DNA from: Nymphaea colorata
Lineage: Eukaryota; Streptophyta; Magnoliopsida; Nymphaeales; Nymphaeaceae
DNA: 64,000 bases
Assembly (NCBI RefSeq): GCF_008831285.2
Contig: NC_045146.1
Location: 18,407,149 to 18,471,148 of the forward strand
Direction: 5' to 3'
Part shown: piece after piece, positions 10,075 through 23,993 of the stretch
How the letters are laid out: every line of letters begins with the position of its first letter
Numbering within the stretch: position 1 is the stretch's first letter
Position numbers and translations under genes: made by a program
The notes under the pieces: generated by a model
What the model was told of the DNA's origin: nothing
What the model saw: only the letters and a program-made list of their open reading frames with translations
Database searches by the model: none

Positions 10075-13000
10075 TCATGCATTTATAGGACTCTCTTCAC
10101 TCGGTCTACTCTCTTCTCTTTTCTTATTACGAGGCTTCTTTGTCCCATAGAACTTAGCTTCTCGACGAGCACTAAAGCCGACCGTGCTTCGCCGAGAATA
10201 CCTCATTTTCAACATCTTGCCATATTCAGGGTCGTCCTTCCCATACAATCTTATCCCCTGAATCAGTTCATGGTACATTGGGAAGAACTTCATTTGGATT
10301 GTTGAATATACAACATACGGGATGAGAGCACAGACAGCCACGAAGAAGGTAATGACCCAGTAAGAAGGAGAAGGACCACAAGCCTCGATGAAGATTTTGT
10401 ATGCAGTAGTAGAAAACGTTGGCGTTAACGAACCATAGATTAGAAGGAAAAGATACCAGACTGCGATACTGCCCCATACAAATAGATGATGTATCCATGT
10501 GAAGTAGCTAACTGCAAGTGCCATTTGACAGTTCACAATCCACACGATACATGTGTACATCGTCGTGCCAAGGACATCTCTGCTTGCAAGTTCACCACCT
10601 CTACGGAAAGCCTGAATTTGCAATGTCCTTGTCGTGAAGAAGAAAACAACAGCAGCACTGTAAACACCATTAAGCATCCAGCTGAATATCCGTCGCCAAC
10701 TGAACAGCACGTTCTGGACACCTTCTTGGTATAATAAGGGAAACTGTAGGCAGTAAAAGTGCAAAGGATGAACGAACATAGCAGGAGAAGCAATCAACTA
10801 GATAAGAGGCTGAACTTTTTTCTTGTATTTTGTTTTTGATGTTTTATTCTAAAGAACAACTGATCTTAATTTTGCAGTTGAGAATCATTGGCAATCCAGT
10901 TTTTAAGAATTAGAATTGTAATTCCATGTTATCTAAATATAAAAGCAGCAAACGTGCTGGATCGTTTATTACTTGTATCTGTGGATAGGTGACTTTGGCA
11001 CCCCCACTGGACTTGGCCCACACTTTCAAACCAGTTAGAAGATATTACGTTCATCATTTCTTGATAGATGAAATAATTACTTCACTTTTTGTCCTTTATC
11101 CAAGAATAAGCTTGAGATTTTCTTCAATAACCCAAACCACGTATCCTTGTTGCAAAAATTCTCTTTAACCATTGACAAAGACGTGCTTACCTGGAGACAT
11201 AACCTCGCTGAAACGTCTTGGTCAAAAATACCCAGGGCAGCCACAGGAAGTGAAGTGAAGAAAACATTGTACGTTGACATAAACCAATCATTGTAGGCAG
11301 CTTGACCCGAGAATGATGCCAAAATCTCATACAGGAAAAGAGTGAAGCCGAATACCATGTTCTTGTAAAAGAAGTAGCATATCTGCACAGAGTTAAATAC
11401 AATGCACAATTTCAGAGACTGGGAATATGAAAATTTTAAAAGCTTAGTTCTGCAAATGGATGTACCATCGAAGAGATTCTTCTGTAGCACCAATGTCCAT
11501 GGACCAGCAGCAAACGCTCTAGGAAACAGAACTGAGCAATAGCTACATCACTGGACATGACTGCCTGGCATTTCAAATAGCTAACAGTTAAAGAATGCAA
11601 CAGAAAGCCAATGAATGAAAGAAAAGACTAACATGCAGTTTCATTGAGTCAAATAACTAGAAATTTAGAATCCAGAAAAGCCTACCTGCATTCCTTCAAC
11701 GCCACTAATTCCAACTCCAATGTCGGCTTCTTGGAGCATACCCACGTCATTAGCACCATCACCTATGGCCAATGTTGTCTTTCCAGTTCCTTCCTTCACC
11801 AGCCTTGTCACCTGCGATTTACAGTGACTTGAGGTCTCTGAATGACTTCTAGTAACTGAATAACCTACGAAGTTAACAAAATCACTAACCAGAGCTTTTT
11901 GTTTGGGGGATGAACGGCAGCAAATAACTGATGCACAGCCTATTGCCAGTTCCAAGAATTTGCTTTTGACATCCCCTTCAAGGGCAAAGGCCAAGGCTTT
12001 CCCATCAATTATTAATGCAAACACTTCTGTGCTTCCCATAGATGAAACCAACTGAGATTTTCCTTCATTTATCTGTTCGACTATGCTTGCCTTGGATGCC
12101 TGACAATTTCAAATTGACAATTTAGAAACTACATACAACGACAGACAACATATTTCAATTCATCCAAGGGAGTTTCATTAACATACTGAAGAAAAAGCAA
12201 ATAAGAGAAAGAAAGGATTCCCTTGTTAAGAGGAATGATCAAAAGACCAAAGAAGAATGCAAGAGCAAATAAATCAAAGTAGCAGTCAAGAAAAAGAACA
12301 AAGAATCCTCATAGCTCATCTTCAATTTCTTCATTTTGTTTCATGAATAGAAAGCTTTCATTTTCTACCACAAAGTGAAGTAGTAGGATACGTTCTCAAA
12401 CTCTCACATGCCCTACCAACAAAACTCATCAAATAATTTTGTTTGGCAGAAAGTCATGTTCACTATAAATAAATAAGTCTCCAGCACAAGTGGCAAATCA
12501 TTTGTAGTTTATCAATATACTTTCATGTGTATTGTTGCTATTGTGCAATTTCTTCGTGAAGTCCCAACAAGGTTGTTATGAGCACTATGAAAAATCTTGC
12601 ACAACAAAAAGGTTTTGAAGCTTAGTTTTCATGAAGCCTCTTCACAAAAATCACCTGCTTTAACTTCCTAAATATCCATCATATGTGGCACCAAAAGCTA
12701 CTATTCTCCTTTCAAATATTGTGCAATTTCTTGCTACTTTGCTTTGATTTCATGGCAACCACACCATCCTTTCCTATGTGTAACATTTTCCATCGCCAGT
12801 CACTTCTATGCTTTCCTTTTACCACCACACGTCTGCGCATCTGAAGGCTAGTCTAGCACACTAAAGCTAGGAGTGATAACACAATAAAAATTTGAGCAGT
12901 GTAATTGCTCAGGGGAAAGATGTAAGCCATCAGTGATGGTGTTGACCTAGAGCCATACTATGCTGGCATTATATTGTCTACCTTTGCAATTTCATCTTTG

Positions 13001-16000
13001 TCTCCCTGTTTCTCCAACCATTTGATTTCCGGTGTATCCAAGGTGATGATTATCTGTTCCATTCCTTGCCTGAGCAGGCTGCATGCAAAACTGCAAATAT
13101 GCCTCGTGTCAAAAATATAGCCGTGTAATTAAAGTAAAGCAACTCATGTATCATAATTTACTCATCTATAACTTTTGTAAGGCATACCCAATATTGATTG
13201 CAGTTTCCATCTTATCTCCAGTGAGAACCCATAACTTTATTCCTGCCTGTGCTAACTTGTCAATGCATTCAGGAACCTACAAAGAAAGAGATAAAAATGT
13301 CAAAACGAGAAAGAAAAGAAACCTTGAAATACATTTCTCAAAGTCCAGGACTAACCCCATTCTGCAGTTTATCTTCAACAGCAGTTGCACCAAGAAGAAT
13401 CAAGTCCCTCTCCATTTTATCAGCCACCTCATCAACCTTTTCATCTCGATCTGCACTTACTAAATTCTTAGCTTGAAGAAGTTCCTCACTAAAATTCTTA
13501 TATTCTACTTCATCCAGTTGGCGATATGCGAGCACCAGAGTTCTCAAGCCAGCATCAGCGTATTCATTGATGTGTTCCCTTGTTTCCTCCTCAAACTTCC
13601 TGCCTTTCTCAGAGAGCCTTTCAAACATGACACTGCAATGAGGATGTTGAAGAAATAAGCTAAACACAGTCTGCATTTCTGACAAATAAGACCTTCAACT
13701 TCAAGAAGAAAGACAACTATTGTATAAATCAAACATTTCTATATGAGATAAAGATAATCAACTGTGCACAAACTGTAATCGTCAAGGAGTTTCATGCCAC
13801 AGACCTGTCAGCACCTTTAGAGAGAAGAAGTATCTGATTTTCCTCATTTTTAACAATCACGGACATCCTCTTGCGAGAGCTGTTGAACTCTATAACATGC
13901 AGCAGCTCATAGGACCTATATGACAAAAACTTGATCAGAGCCTCCAACAACTTGAACATAACACAAGCAAGGACACAACAGAGAGACTGAATCAGGTGTG
14001 ATAGGAGCAGGCAGTCCTGTTCTTACCTTTCACCTTTCTCTCCAGATATGGGATCCAACTCATGCAATGAGATGCTTGTCTGTGTCCTCTTGAAAAATTT
14101 GAAGCCCACCTCTCTTGCTGCAATCACAAAAGCTGCCTCATCTGGTGATTCAGCTTCATAAGTAACCTTGCCGGATTCTTCATTCGCTTCAGGAATAGCA
14201 GTTTGACAGATGGCCAATACACGAAAAAACTTCTGAATGACATCTGAGTGTGGTTCATGGATCCAGTTGCCATTCATGATGCGATCATCCATGAAATTGA
14301 AGCCTTTAACTGATGGCTTCAAAACACTTTCATCATCTGTTTCTGATGATGATATTTCATGTGCAATGGGTGACCCTTTTTTCTTTGCCATAGCCCTTTC
14401 AACCTCTGTTATGCCATGGCCATAAGCAACACCAGCCACAGAACACTTTAAGAACTCCATCGAGTTACACGTCAGAGTACCTGTCTTATCTGACAATACA
14501 GTGTCAACTTGACCAAGCTCTTCATTCAAATTTGATGTTCGAGCATGTGCCGGCCTGTCATACTCCTCATAGTACATTTTCTGGTCTCGATTGATGAAAA
14601 CACATTGGAGAATTTTAACAATTTCTATGGAAACATAGAGAGATATGGGAATGAAGTAGTTGTACAACATCAAGGCTGTAAGAAAATGGAACAAGGCTGC
14701 TAGACCTGCTTTTTTAGGATCAAAGAGTATGGTGGCATCATCAGGCCGGAGGTACCATCTCTTCATTCTGCCATTCTTAATATCCTGTTTGGTCCAGATT
14801 CCAAAGAAGACAGATCCACATGCAGAGATCACAACAAGCAGGGAAAATAAAAAATAAATAATTTTATCCATTTTCTTTTCAATCTTACTCCTCTTGGAGG
14901 GTGGTTCAGTAGAATTCTGTATAACTTTAGTGTCATGTCCAGTGAAGATAACTACACCATAGATATACTCGGTGTTGCGGAGCTTTGAGTCCCTGAGAAG
15001 AACTTGCTGAGGAGAAAGAGGGTACTGCTCAACTCCATACTTCATGCTTCCTACAAAGGAATACAGATTTGCGTTTGGGTCTTCACATTTAACCATTGCC
15101 TTGAACTGCCGGAAGTCAGATTCTTCACTTAAGCCAGAAGTAACCCCTAGTGCTTGCTTCAATTTCAAATTCGTCTCTCCATCAAGATTCATTGTCTCCA
15201 CATAGCATATTGCATCATCATAACTGGAGGAAATCAATAGGAGGTCAGCAGGAAAGAAACCATCCTTCTCAACTTTGACAACATCTCCAACCTTCAACTG
15301 CTTCCATTCAGTATAGTCAAAACTTCCATCTCCAAGGCGCACTTTTACCTTCCGGTTATTGACCTCAAGATCCTGCAAATGTACACACCCTTGGGCATTA
15401 AAAATCATATGACTCATTCCACAGACCATTTGCTCGTCTCCACAAATTTTCCAAATGTTAAAGGTTAAATGGCATGTGACACCTGAGATAATAGACTCTG
15501 AGGAACCTTGAAAGGTTTGAGGGAGACCGTTATCTCCTTCCCAATTGGGTAAGAAAGAAAAGTAAGTACAAGAGGACCAGCAGTTCGAGCATAAAAGATA
15601 TGCATGCAGGCATCTATATCCTCATGTTGCCTATTCAACCACATACGCAGACCTTGTTTAGCTTAACAGTTGAAGCAGTCAAAATCAGACAATTTTTTGC
15701 ATTCAATTTTTAGCATTACCAGAGAGAGAGAGAGAAAGAGAGAGCTGAAAACCTATTTAGATGAAACCAACTAACAGTGCCTTTTGGCTGGAGGAACAGG
15801 TTTGTGGGATGGCCTAAGGCTGAGGACAATGGAAAAGAGAAACACAGACAACAGTACCTGCTTGAACCTCTTCCAATCTTCCACGGCTTCCTTAATCATG
15901 CTGACTAGAATGACAAAGGACAAAGGCACCATAGAGCTCACACCCGAGTAGGGAGACAGTCGAGTAAAACCAAGAGAAGCAGCAAGAAGAAAGTAAAGAT

Positions 16001-16256
16001 TTGCTACCCTCCTGAATTGCTCAAACAAGGACTTTGGTATGAATGTGGCGATCGTATACTTGGTGGTGGACACGTAATTGGTGGCATAATTCTTGAGAGC
16101 AGCCTCTGCGCTGTTAGGCTCATTGCAGAACACCACTCTAGAGAAGCCTGGCCCTCCCACCTCCTCATGGTGGTCGCTACCTGAAGGCGGTCTGCCACAG
16201 GCATAGGTGTAGATCTTGCTTAATCGCAATTTTCTCCTCTTTTCCCTCCCACCCAT
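10075..16256 (-). CDS. P4-type phospholipid-transporting ATPase (flippase), ALA8-ALA12 type
   Basis: Eleven exons join in phase to about 1,208 residues, normal for the family: 16256-15858, 15372-14027, 13915-13805, 13632-13356, 13276-13188, 13090-12982, 12099-11890, 11811-11686, 11564-11466, 11382-11191 and 10743-10075. P4-ATPases move phospholipids from the outer or lumenal leaflet to the cytosolic leaflet, usually with an ALIS/CDC50 beta subunit. Visible motifs: actuator-domain DGET (about 197-200); PISLY in TM4 (about 375-379), where cation pumps have PEGL-type sequences; phosphorylation site DKTGTLTCN with Asp at about 428; WVLTGDK; and hinge GDGANDVGM (about 864-872). The linker [24 protein letters not shown] and the C-terminal [13 protein letters not shown] block match the ALA8-ALA12 branch better than ALA4-ALA7. 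The start [18 protein letters not shown] matches the family N-terminus. All catalytic residues are intact. The minus-strand promoter would lie above 16257. Confidence 0.96.
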
Positions 16257-18641
16257 CTGCTAACAAATTTACAACTCCCAACCACTCAAAATGCTACAAC
16301 GGTGTCCTTTCTCTGCTGCCAAGCTACAATAACTTCGGTTATACTGGAATCACCACCGACTCGATTCTTCAAAAGAATTAATGAATCCCCACAATGAGAG
16401 AGAGAGGGACAGAGATTTTGTTAATTTGCTTTGGCTTTTCTCTTCCTCAAAAATTCAGAAGAAAAACTGCCATTTCCTGCATGTAAGGCGGATACGAGAT
16501 ACCGACATCAGAAATTAGAGAAACCATCCACTGCAGGATTAGAAATAGTACTGTGAAGGGCAAGAATGATGAAGGACGACGCTTCATGGGGATATGTTGA
16601 CCAAGCAATTGCCCCTTCCCTCTGACTTTTCTCAGCTGAAGGAAAGAGAGGGGGAAGGAGGAGAAACGAGTAGAGAATTCGACTGGTCTTAGCTCCGGAT
16701 CTTGGTGCAAATAAATCAAACGCGACCAGCTCTTGCTTCCACCTGCAACCCTCCCTTCCCTTGATTTCATGGTGGTCCAACGCAAGCCTCATTTAACGAA
16801 CGAGGGATCAACGAAGGGATGCAGGAAGATCTCTATGGTTGGTCAATGCGATTAGGAGTCCAACATATTCGTCAAATACCCGAAAAACACAAAACCGAAA
16901 AGGGCATCCCTCTCTCTCTCTCGAATGTGGAACGGTTAAAAATCTCGCTTACGTGGTTAATTCCGTAATTGGGAGGAAAGGCTGATTAGTAGGGGAGATG
17001 CAATAAACAAGAGAAAAGAAAAGGGATTCAATGCCATCTCCGCTGCTGGGGAGAAATGGCGAAGCAAGGAAACGACATGGAAGCATCGATGGGGACCCTG
17101 CGACGACGACCGGCAGGAGGAAGAGAGAGGGAAACAAGAGAGAGAGAGAGAGAGAGAGAGAGTGCGTATAATTAGGGGCAGCTGGTCAAGGACTCAAATT
17201 TGACTCCAGACGATCCGGGAGAGCGAGGGTGGATGGGAGAGAAGACACATTGGGACTAATCCAATTTTGTGCAATTGGATATGAAATCGGACTCAGATTC
17301 GAATTATATTTTCCAAAAATCAGATTTACATCCCATTGGCACAAGGCACTTACATTTATATGATTGAAATTTAGCTATTCCGATGGAGTTAGAGTTAGTA
17401 ATGAATACATTTTCATAATCGAATATATTCAATCTATTTGACTACAAAGAATTCTAATTTGCCGGATGAAAGTGAGTTTCGGTGTTTCTAAGAAGATGCA
17501 GCCCAAATAATGATGCAGTTCTCATGTCCCTTTACATGAAAGCAGACCTGTCAATGGCAGCAGTGGGTGGAGATGAATTAAATGCCCACAGAGAAAAAAA
17601 TTAATTCTGAAAGGAAATATGAAACTGTTCTTCTGTTCAAATCTGATTTGAACGCACGCCATTTAGATGTGATCTAACACAACGCGTTTATGGCCATAAA
17701 ATTTTGTTGGCCTTTTTCTAAACTAAGGATATTAATATTTTCATTTGTCTAATTACTAGTTCAAAATTTATCAGATGGTGAAGAAAATAAGGTTTGATTG
17801 CTAATTAAAATCAGATATGGCATGTGATTTTGCACCCGAATCTAAATTCAAGTCCAAACCATGAGCAAAATTTGATAAAATCCTTGTGAACTAGTAATAA
17901 TGTTTCGGAGTTTAAGCTAATCATGGTCAAATTTAGTTATAGAAGGTCGTCATTCTCAAGGGTGGAACTAGAACTAGAAATTTTTTCCCGAGCATTTTCA
18001 AAATTTGTATAAAAGCCGCCACGACCGTTGCAGGCCTCCTACCTTTATTCAATAAAGCCCAATGGAGTCAATGCAATCTAATTCTCATTACATTCTGGTC
18101 GCAGTCCTTTTTTTTATATAATTTTTTAATTTTTTTGGATTAGATATTGAAGAAGATGAACTACTTTTGAATTTGGTTTTTGTGAATTTGATGATTCAAC
18201 GACCTTTCTTGAATCCGCGTTGAATTCTGTTCTGGAAACCGGAAATAGTTGATTGACTTCATAATTGCGCTTTATCAACTTTCTAGAAAATTATAAGCAT
18301 CTTCAAGTAAATTTCATCTTTGGAAATTAGGAAACAATCTTTAACTGAGATGTTGTGGCAATTTCAAGGAACAAATCTTCAAGATTCATGAGGTTCTATT
18401 GAGATGTTTATATTGTACTTAGATATAAGACGTCAAATTGAACGGCTCATATCACATCAGAGTTTTAATCGTGGAGAAATCCCTATTATTGTTAAAACAA
18501 CTAAAATTAAAGCATGTTTTGTATCAAATTAGTTTTTATAAACATATTAAGGTGTTTTTATTTTGTTTAAAATATATTTCTAACAAAAAATTTAAAGGGT
18601 CTAGTTTTTATCCCTAACCTAATGGTCTAGAATTTCCAATT

Positions 18642-18721
<80 letters not shown>
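18642..18721. repeat. Compound (CT)n(AT)n microsatellite
   Basis: An uninterrupted CT run (about 18642-18668) changes directly into an AT run (about 18669-18721). It resembles the compound tracts at 37044 and 62786. Confidence 0.97.
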
Positions 18722-18724
<3 letters not shown>

Positions 18725-20762
18725 ATTCAAATTAAAAGCAGATTTGCATCCTCAAGTGTATATATATATGAGGAGAAAATGAGTTAAAACGCTTCGCATT
18801 TTTCAAGGTTCTTTCTTTTTTAGGATTCAACTTAAAGAGAAAAACTTAAGATGTATATAATTTTTTATGGGCAAAAAATTAAATCAGTTATTTGTATCTA
18901 CATTGCACTTCGTTCAAACAGGTTTTAATATTAATTAGATTAAGTACATTTACGAAAAAAGATGTCATATTTAATATTTGTAGGTTTTGTTAGTAACCTT
19001 TTGGACACTTGAATCAATCAATTGTTAATGCCTTTGTCCGGTTTAAAGATAAAAGAAAGGAAACGGCCATACGGTCTGATTGCTGTCCGGACCATTTCAA
19101 AGCAAGGCCGTGAATACGGAAGGGTGGTCCCTTTTAGAGACCCACCAAAATTGGCTCATTAGCTGACCTACCCTTACTGGTTTCAATAACCACACGAAAT
19201 TTTGTACATATCTGATGTTTGTGGTAATTATATATATCTAAATCTCTTGTTGAATCAGTTCCAAATATACATTTTTTGGGGATAAAGTAAATAAAAATGT
19301 GAAAATTGGCTCCAAATATTAAAACGGAAATATTTTATATTAAATTCGTATTTATAACTATTCTAGAATGTTTATATTTTGTTCAAAACATATTTTAACA
19401 AAATTTAAGAGGTCTGATTTGTATCTCTGACCTAAGTATATATACATATCTATATATATATGCACATGCAAGTTGTACTCAACTTAGAGAAAACAAGTAT
19501 AAGTCAAATGTTTCAGACCCAAGAAAAAAAATTTATTTTTTATGAAAATAACTTAAAGTAAGACTTATTCTATATTAAATTAATATATATATGTATTGTA
19601 GAATGTTTATTTTTTGTTCAAAGCATATTTTAACAAAATTTAAGGTGTCTGATTTGTATCCTTGATCTAAGTGGTATGACATGTACCAATTTCCATATGG
19701 AGAGACACACAATCAAGTTGAACTCAACTTAGACAAAAACAAATATGAATCAAACGATTCACACCCGGCGAAATATTTTTTATGTATTTTTTCACATTTC
19801 AAAATGTATTACACAAGTGTTCGTGGAACCTAGTTGTCAAGGCATGATTTAGTTTTAGTTCAATTCCCTTTGCTTCCGTAATCAAACACGAGAATCCTGT
19901 AAATTGCAATACAAGAACAGCGTTTGACCTTGTTCCGCGTGGACCAAGTTCAACGCGGCATCTTCCTTATTCAGGTAAAAAATTATATAAATAATTAAAT
20001 ATATGAAAACTCTAAATATATGGAAATTGATATACTTTCCTACGGAACAAATAGAAAAGTTTGTAACATTTGAATGTGAAAAATTCAATTTTTTGTCAAT
20101 TGAATTTCAACAGCATTTTTATCTTTATAAACTTCAAAACCATCGGAACACCCCACAATCACCGTATGGCTAAATGGATGGCTAGATGTATATTTGTGCA
20201 TGAACTGAGTAGACATGCAGATAAAAATATTGTGAATTAATTATGAGTTTTTCGATAAATTTGATCGGATAATTCAAAGCGCACTATCTTTTAATGTTTT
20301 TTCATATATATACAGTGAGTGAATGGTTCCCTCGTTCATTCATCAAGGCTGTCTACTTTGTTCGTCATGGACTGTTGAAAGAAAAATAAAATGAAAATTT
20401 GTAAAATAAAAATATACATCATCTTTGTATTATTGTTTTTTCTTTCAACTGTCAAACACCATGGATCGATGACCTCAGAACTAGGTCATGAGTATATGTA
20501 TAATATAAAGTCAATAAAAAGTAATATAAAAAAATCGGCCCTCTATAGAAAATGATATAAAGTCTGTATTTGTCGTTTATAAAGCGTGGAATTGTTCATC
20601 CGGACATCTCATTGTTTGAAACTTCAAAAAAATTGTGTATGTTTTGTGCATTATAAATATCAAATCAGAAAAGTAGTCCTTACATTATGTTGCAGAATAA
20701 CTGCTGTTAGTTTTAAAACGTTGCTTCTTAACACCATTAACTTTTCTCAAATGCATGTTCTC

Positions 20763-20768
<6 letters not shown>

Positions 20769-20832
<64 letters not shown>
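20769..20832. repeat. (AT)n microsatellite
   Basis: About 32 uninterrupted AT/TA units. The isoleucine-tyrosine runs in overlapping open frames are an artefact of this tract. Confidence 0.97.
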
Positions 20833-20836
<4 letters not shown>

Positions 20837-21514
20837 TTGCAACAGAGTCAAAAACTTAACGCGGTCTTTTTTTTTTTTGGGTTGGCACAACGAGATTAAG
20901 CTGACAGACGACCAATTCTCAGTATCAAACTTTTTGCACTGCAAACAATGAGATCACTTCTTTACTACAAACAATAGGGTCACCGATGTACAAGTTAAAA
21001 TGCGGCGAGACACAAAGCACCAAAGCAAGTAGGTACCCTTAAAAAGAAGGAAAGTTAAGCGGAAACTTGGGTTTCTTTTTAGATGGTGGATAATGGTGCG
21101 CTAACTCAAAGTCAACAACGGGTAACCGCCCCCGTCTTATTCGTAGCTCACGAGAGAGAGAAGACCATAAACAAGTCCTGAGTTTATACTTTACACCGAG
21201 AAGCTTTGATAAGCACACGCTGCTGTAGACGGCGACCTGACTCCACCGCTTCCGGAAAAAAATAACCACTTGTGCACAATGGGTGAGGGAACGTGCCGCC
21301 CAAGCACCTCGCTTGACTCACCCAATCCGGTCTTTCTTCCTCCATCTAGAAGATATGGATGCGGCTGCTGATTGAGTGGTGAACTGATTAGATCTAGAAA
21401 ATATGCACGAGACTAATCAAAAGGTGTGCTTGACCCACTTTTGTGCTCCCCAAAAACCATTGAATCAAGTGATCGGATTTAGAAGATATATGCCTTCATT
21501 ATGAATTCCCATTG

Positions 21515-21552
<38 letters not shown>

Positions 21553-21822
21553 GACGACGACTATATGAGACTTTTTTGAGAAAAGCAAGATTTGGTGGGC
21601 AAGAGGTTATTTCACCATCCAAACGAGAATCAAGCTCTTCCTCGTTTTCTTTTTGTTTTTAGGGTTCAAAACTATGTTGGTACCAGCTGCGGGATGTCCA
21701 TATACTTTAACTTAGAAAAAAAAACAAGTTTCAGGGATGGAAATCATGGGTATAAAAATTAACATGTTAGAATGCATGAAAGCTCAGTCATCCAAGTGTC
21801 GACACGAAGACCCAATGCAGGA

Positions 21823-22003
21823 GCGGAGCCAAGGTAGAGCCCCGATGGGCTCTGCTCAATTTTTTTTTTAATTTATATGTAAATTAAAAAAAAATCACTT
21901 GTTCTATATAAAAAATTTTGAAAAGTGATATTTCGGTAATATTCAAAATTTAAAAACTTTAATTTTTTCTGCCTCATAAAAAATTTCTGACTCCACCCCT
22001 AAC
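21823..22003. repeat. Dispersed repeat, copy 1 (GGAG-GGAGCCA ended)
   Basis: The left end is GGAGCGGAGCCA and the right end is TGACTCCACCCC, which is roughly its reverse complement. Between them are AT-rich sequence and the core cacttgttctatataaaa...ttttgaaaagt(g/a)atatttcgg. The same core and right end recur at 36511-36630 in the same orientation, so this is a repeat family. Class and target duplication are unresolved. Confidence 0.65.
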
Positions 22004-23993
22004 CCGATGTATGAATTTAACATTATAAACATTTTGTAATTGACATTTTTATCTTTCTGAGCCCACAAAATGTGGTTTACAAGTGGATTTTTTTTTGTTT
22101 TTGTCTATCATTTACGTATCCCAATATTTACCATCCAATAATCCTTAGAGTGAATTTGTCAAAAAATAAAAGGAATGAAAACGCTGAGTGGCATTCGGCA
22201 GTAGAGTTGGAAAACCTCCTTGTTCATTCTGGGCCAGATTCTTTTGCTGCCGTCTAGAGGAGGCGTTGCCCACTGACAAACGGTCCAGGCTCCAGATATT
22301 CCCAACACAATTTGTTTGTTCGACTCTGTATTATGAGATCTATTTTCGGATCCAGGTGAGCGTTAATGCCTTTCAAATTAAGTTTCGAATCTAAATGGAT
22401 CAAGTCCACATCCGCATCAGGTTCCCTATCCTCTTTAGTTTGCAGGAGAAGAAGAGTTGGTTAGGTACCTTTCATGGAACTTGGACGTCCAAATCAAGGA
22501 CCCTAGGCGAAGGAATATCTCTTCTGAGATTAACATGCAAGAAGAATATCTCTTTCTACCTCTGCACACTACCTTTCTAGTTTTTTTTTTTTTTTTTTAA
22601 AAAAAAAAAGATGAGATGAATGCTCTTTTTCCTTGTCATACCAAGACAAAAAGGAAAAGGCTTCATTTTCTTCTTCCTGGTTTCGTCATAAGATACTGAA
22701 GGCAGCACACACTTGCACGCAAAATCTCTCTGATTTTCTTGCAAGGATATGAGAAACTTGTATGCTAATGAAAAAAATGAAAAAAATAACTTTTGCATCT
22801 TTCGTTTTATAATAAGAAACTGCAAAAAAAAATCGTCGTAAAATGTAAATTGGTAGTAGTTGTGGCATTTAAAAACAGTTTTGATTAAGACAAATTTTCA
22901 AATTTGAAAGTGTTGAGGCAACCTGGTTGAAGTTCGGACAAACTAAACTTGGAATTGACGGGATATTGTTCTGGAAAAGGTTCATTTCTAAAATTCGTAA
23001 GAAAATTAATTTTCTTTATTACTGTCACCCACATTTTTATATTTAATTTATGATAGCATTAACCAGAATAAAAATGCTAAGTAAACGCCAAACGGTACAT
23101 GTTAAGGTCATTCCTTCGGGTGACGAGGACATGTTACCAGTCTTCCCGGATTGAGAAGGAAAGGCGACTGTGCTCAGCACGACATGCGCGATCTACGCCT
23201 GCCCTAAGGGCGTGTCTGGTTGGCGGGCTACAGTTGGCGAGAAAATTTGATTCCCGTCTAAAGCCAGCAGACGTGCTGAACACATTCCGCATCAAAGGCA
23301 AGCTGGGCGAGTGCAAAAACAAGGAGTGGGTTGTACGCAAACAGGGATCCATTGGCATGCGGTCCCTCACTGCTTCACAGTTCACACACGGCGACGATAT
23401 ACGAACAGTAACGGATACGACTGACATTTTACCTCGTTAAAAAGATAAAAAGACTGTCTTGATTTATAGTCCGTCTCTTCACATCAACAAAGAGGTCTCT
23501 CTTTCTCTCAATGGAAATAAGCCTGGGCTAACAGAAGCCTTAAGAAAGAACATACGGCAGCTCAAAAAGCCACTACCAAATTGTTCATTGCCAAACTGAG
23601 ACTGTCGTGTGAGCATAATACATCCGTCTAAGCATCTCATTTTGGTTAAATAACGGCTGAACACTGATAGGGAGATAATAGTTTGTCAGCCATCAAATCC
23701 CAAAAGTACCAGAATTGAGACGAAACCACATAAAAACAGGCTACAACCATCCAAATCGAGCAACGAAACCACACTGCCATTCTCTTTTCCATTCTATTTA
23801 CTTCTGATATATGGAAGATTGGTCTGGTTACATTCCTGCACATGAAAACGAAAAAAGAATTTGAATGTACACTATGTATGGAGGTGAAAGGTGAATTTTT
23901 GACCCATTTGAGGGCTTAGCAACGACGGTCACAAACCAAAAACCCAAGTGTAACTTTTGTAATATAGGACGAGAGTTCTAAGTTGAACAAGTT

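Larger units (their letters stand above)
16257..23993. other. Intergenic region: flippase promoter side and dNTPase 3' side
   Basis: The first 900 bp (16257-17160) are the 5' flank and probable leader of the minus-strand flippase, with GA/CT-rich patches (16399-16413, 16911-16921, 17139-17161). From about 17.2 to 23.0 kb the DNA is AT-rich, with (CT)n(AT)n tracts and one copy of a dispersed repeat. A GC-richer block at 23095-23420 has an open frame of 113 codons (+) and overlapping minus-strand frames, but I recognise no protein. The last few hundred bases are likely 3' UTR of the minus-strand dNTPase gene. No RNA gene was identified. Confidence 0.6.

Noticed and set aside
20586-20951. 121-codon open frame
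   Set aside because: It runs through an (AT)n microsatellite and has no protein-like composition apart from the repeat.
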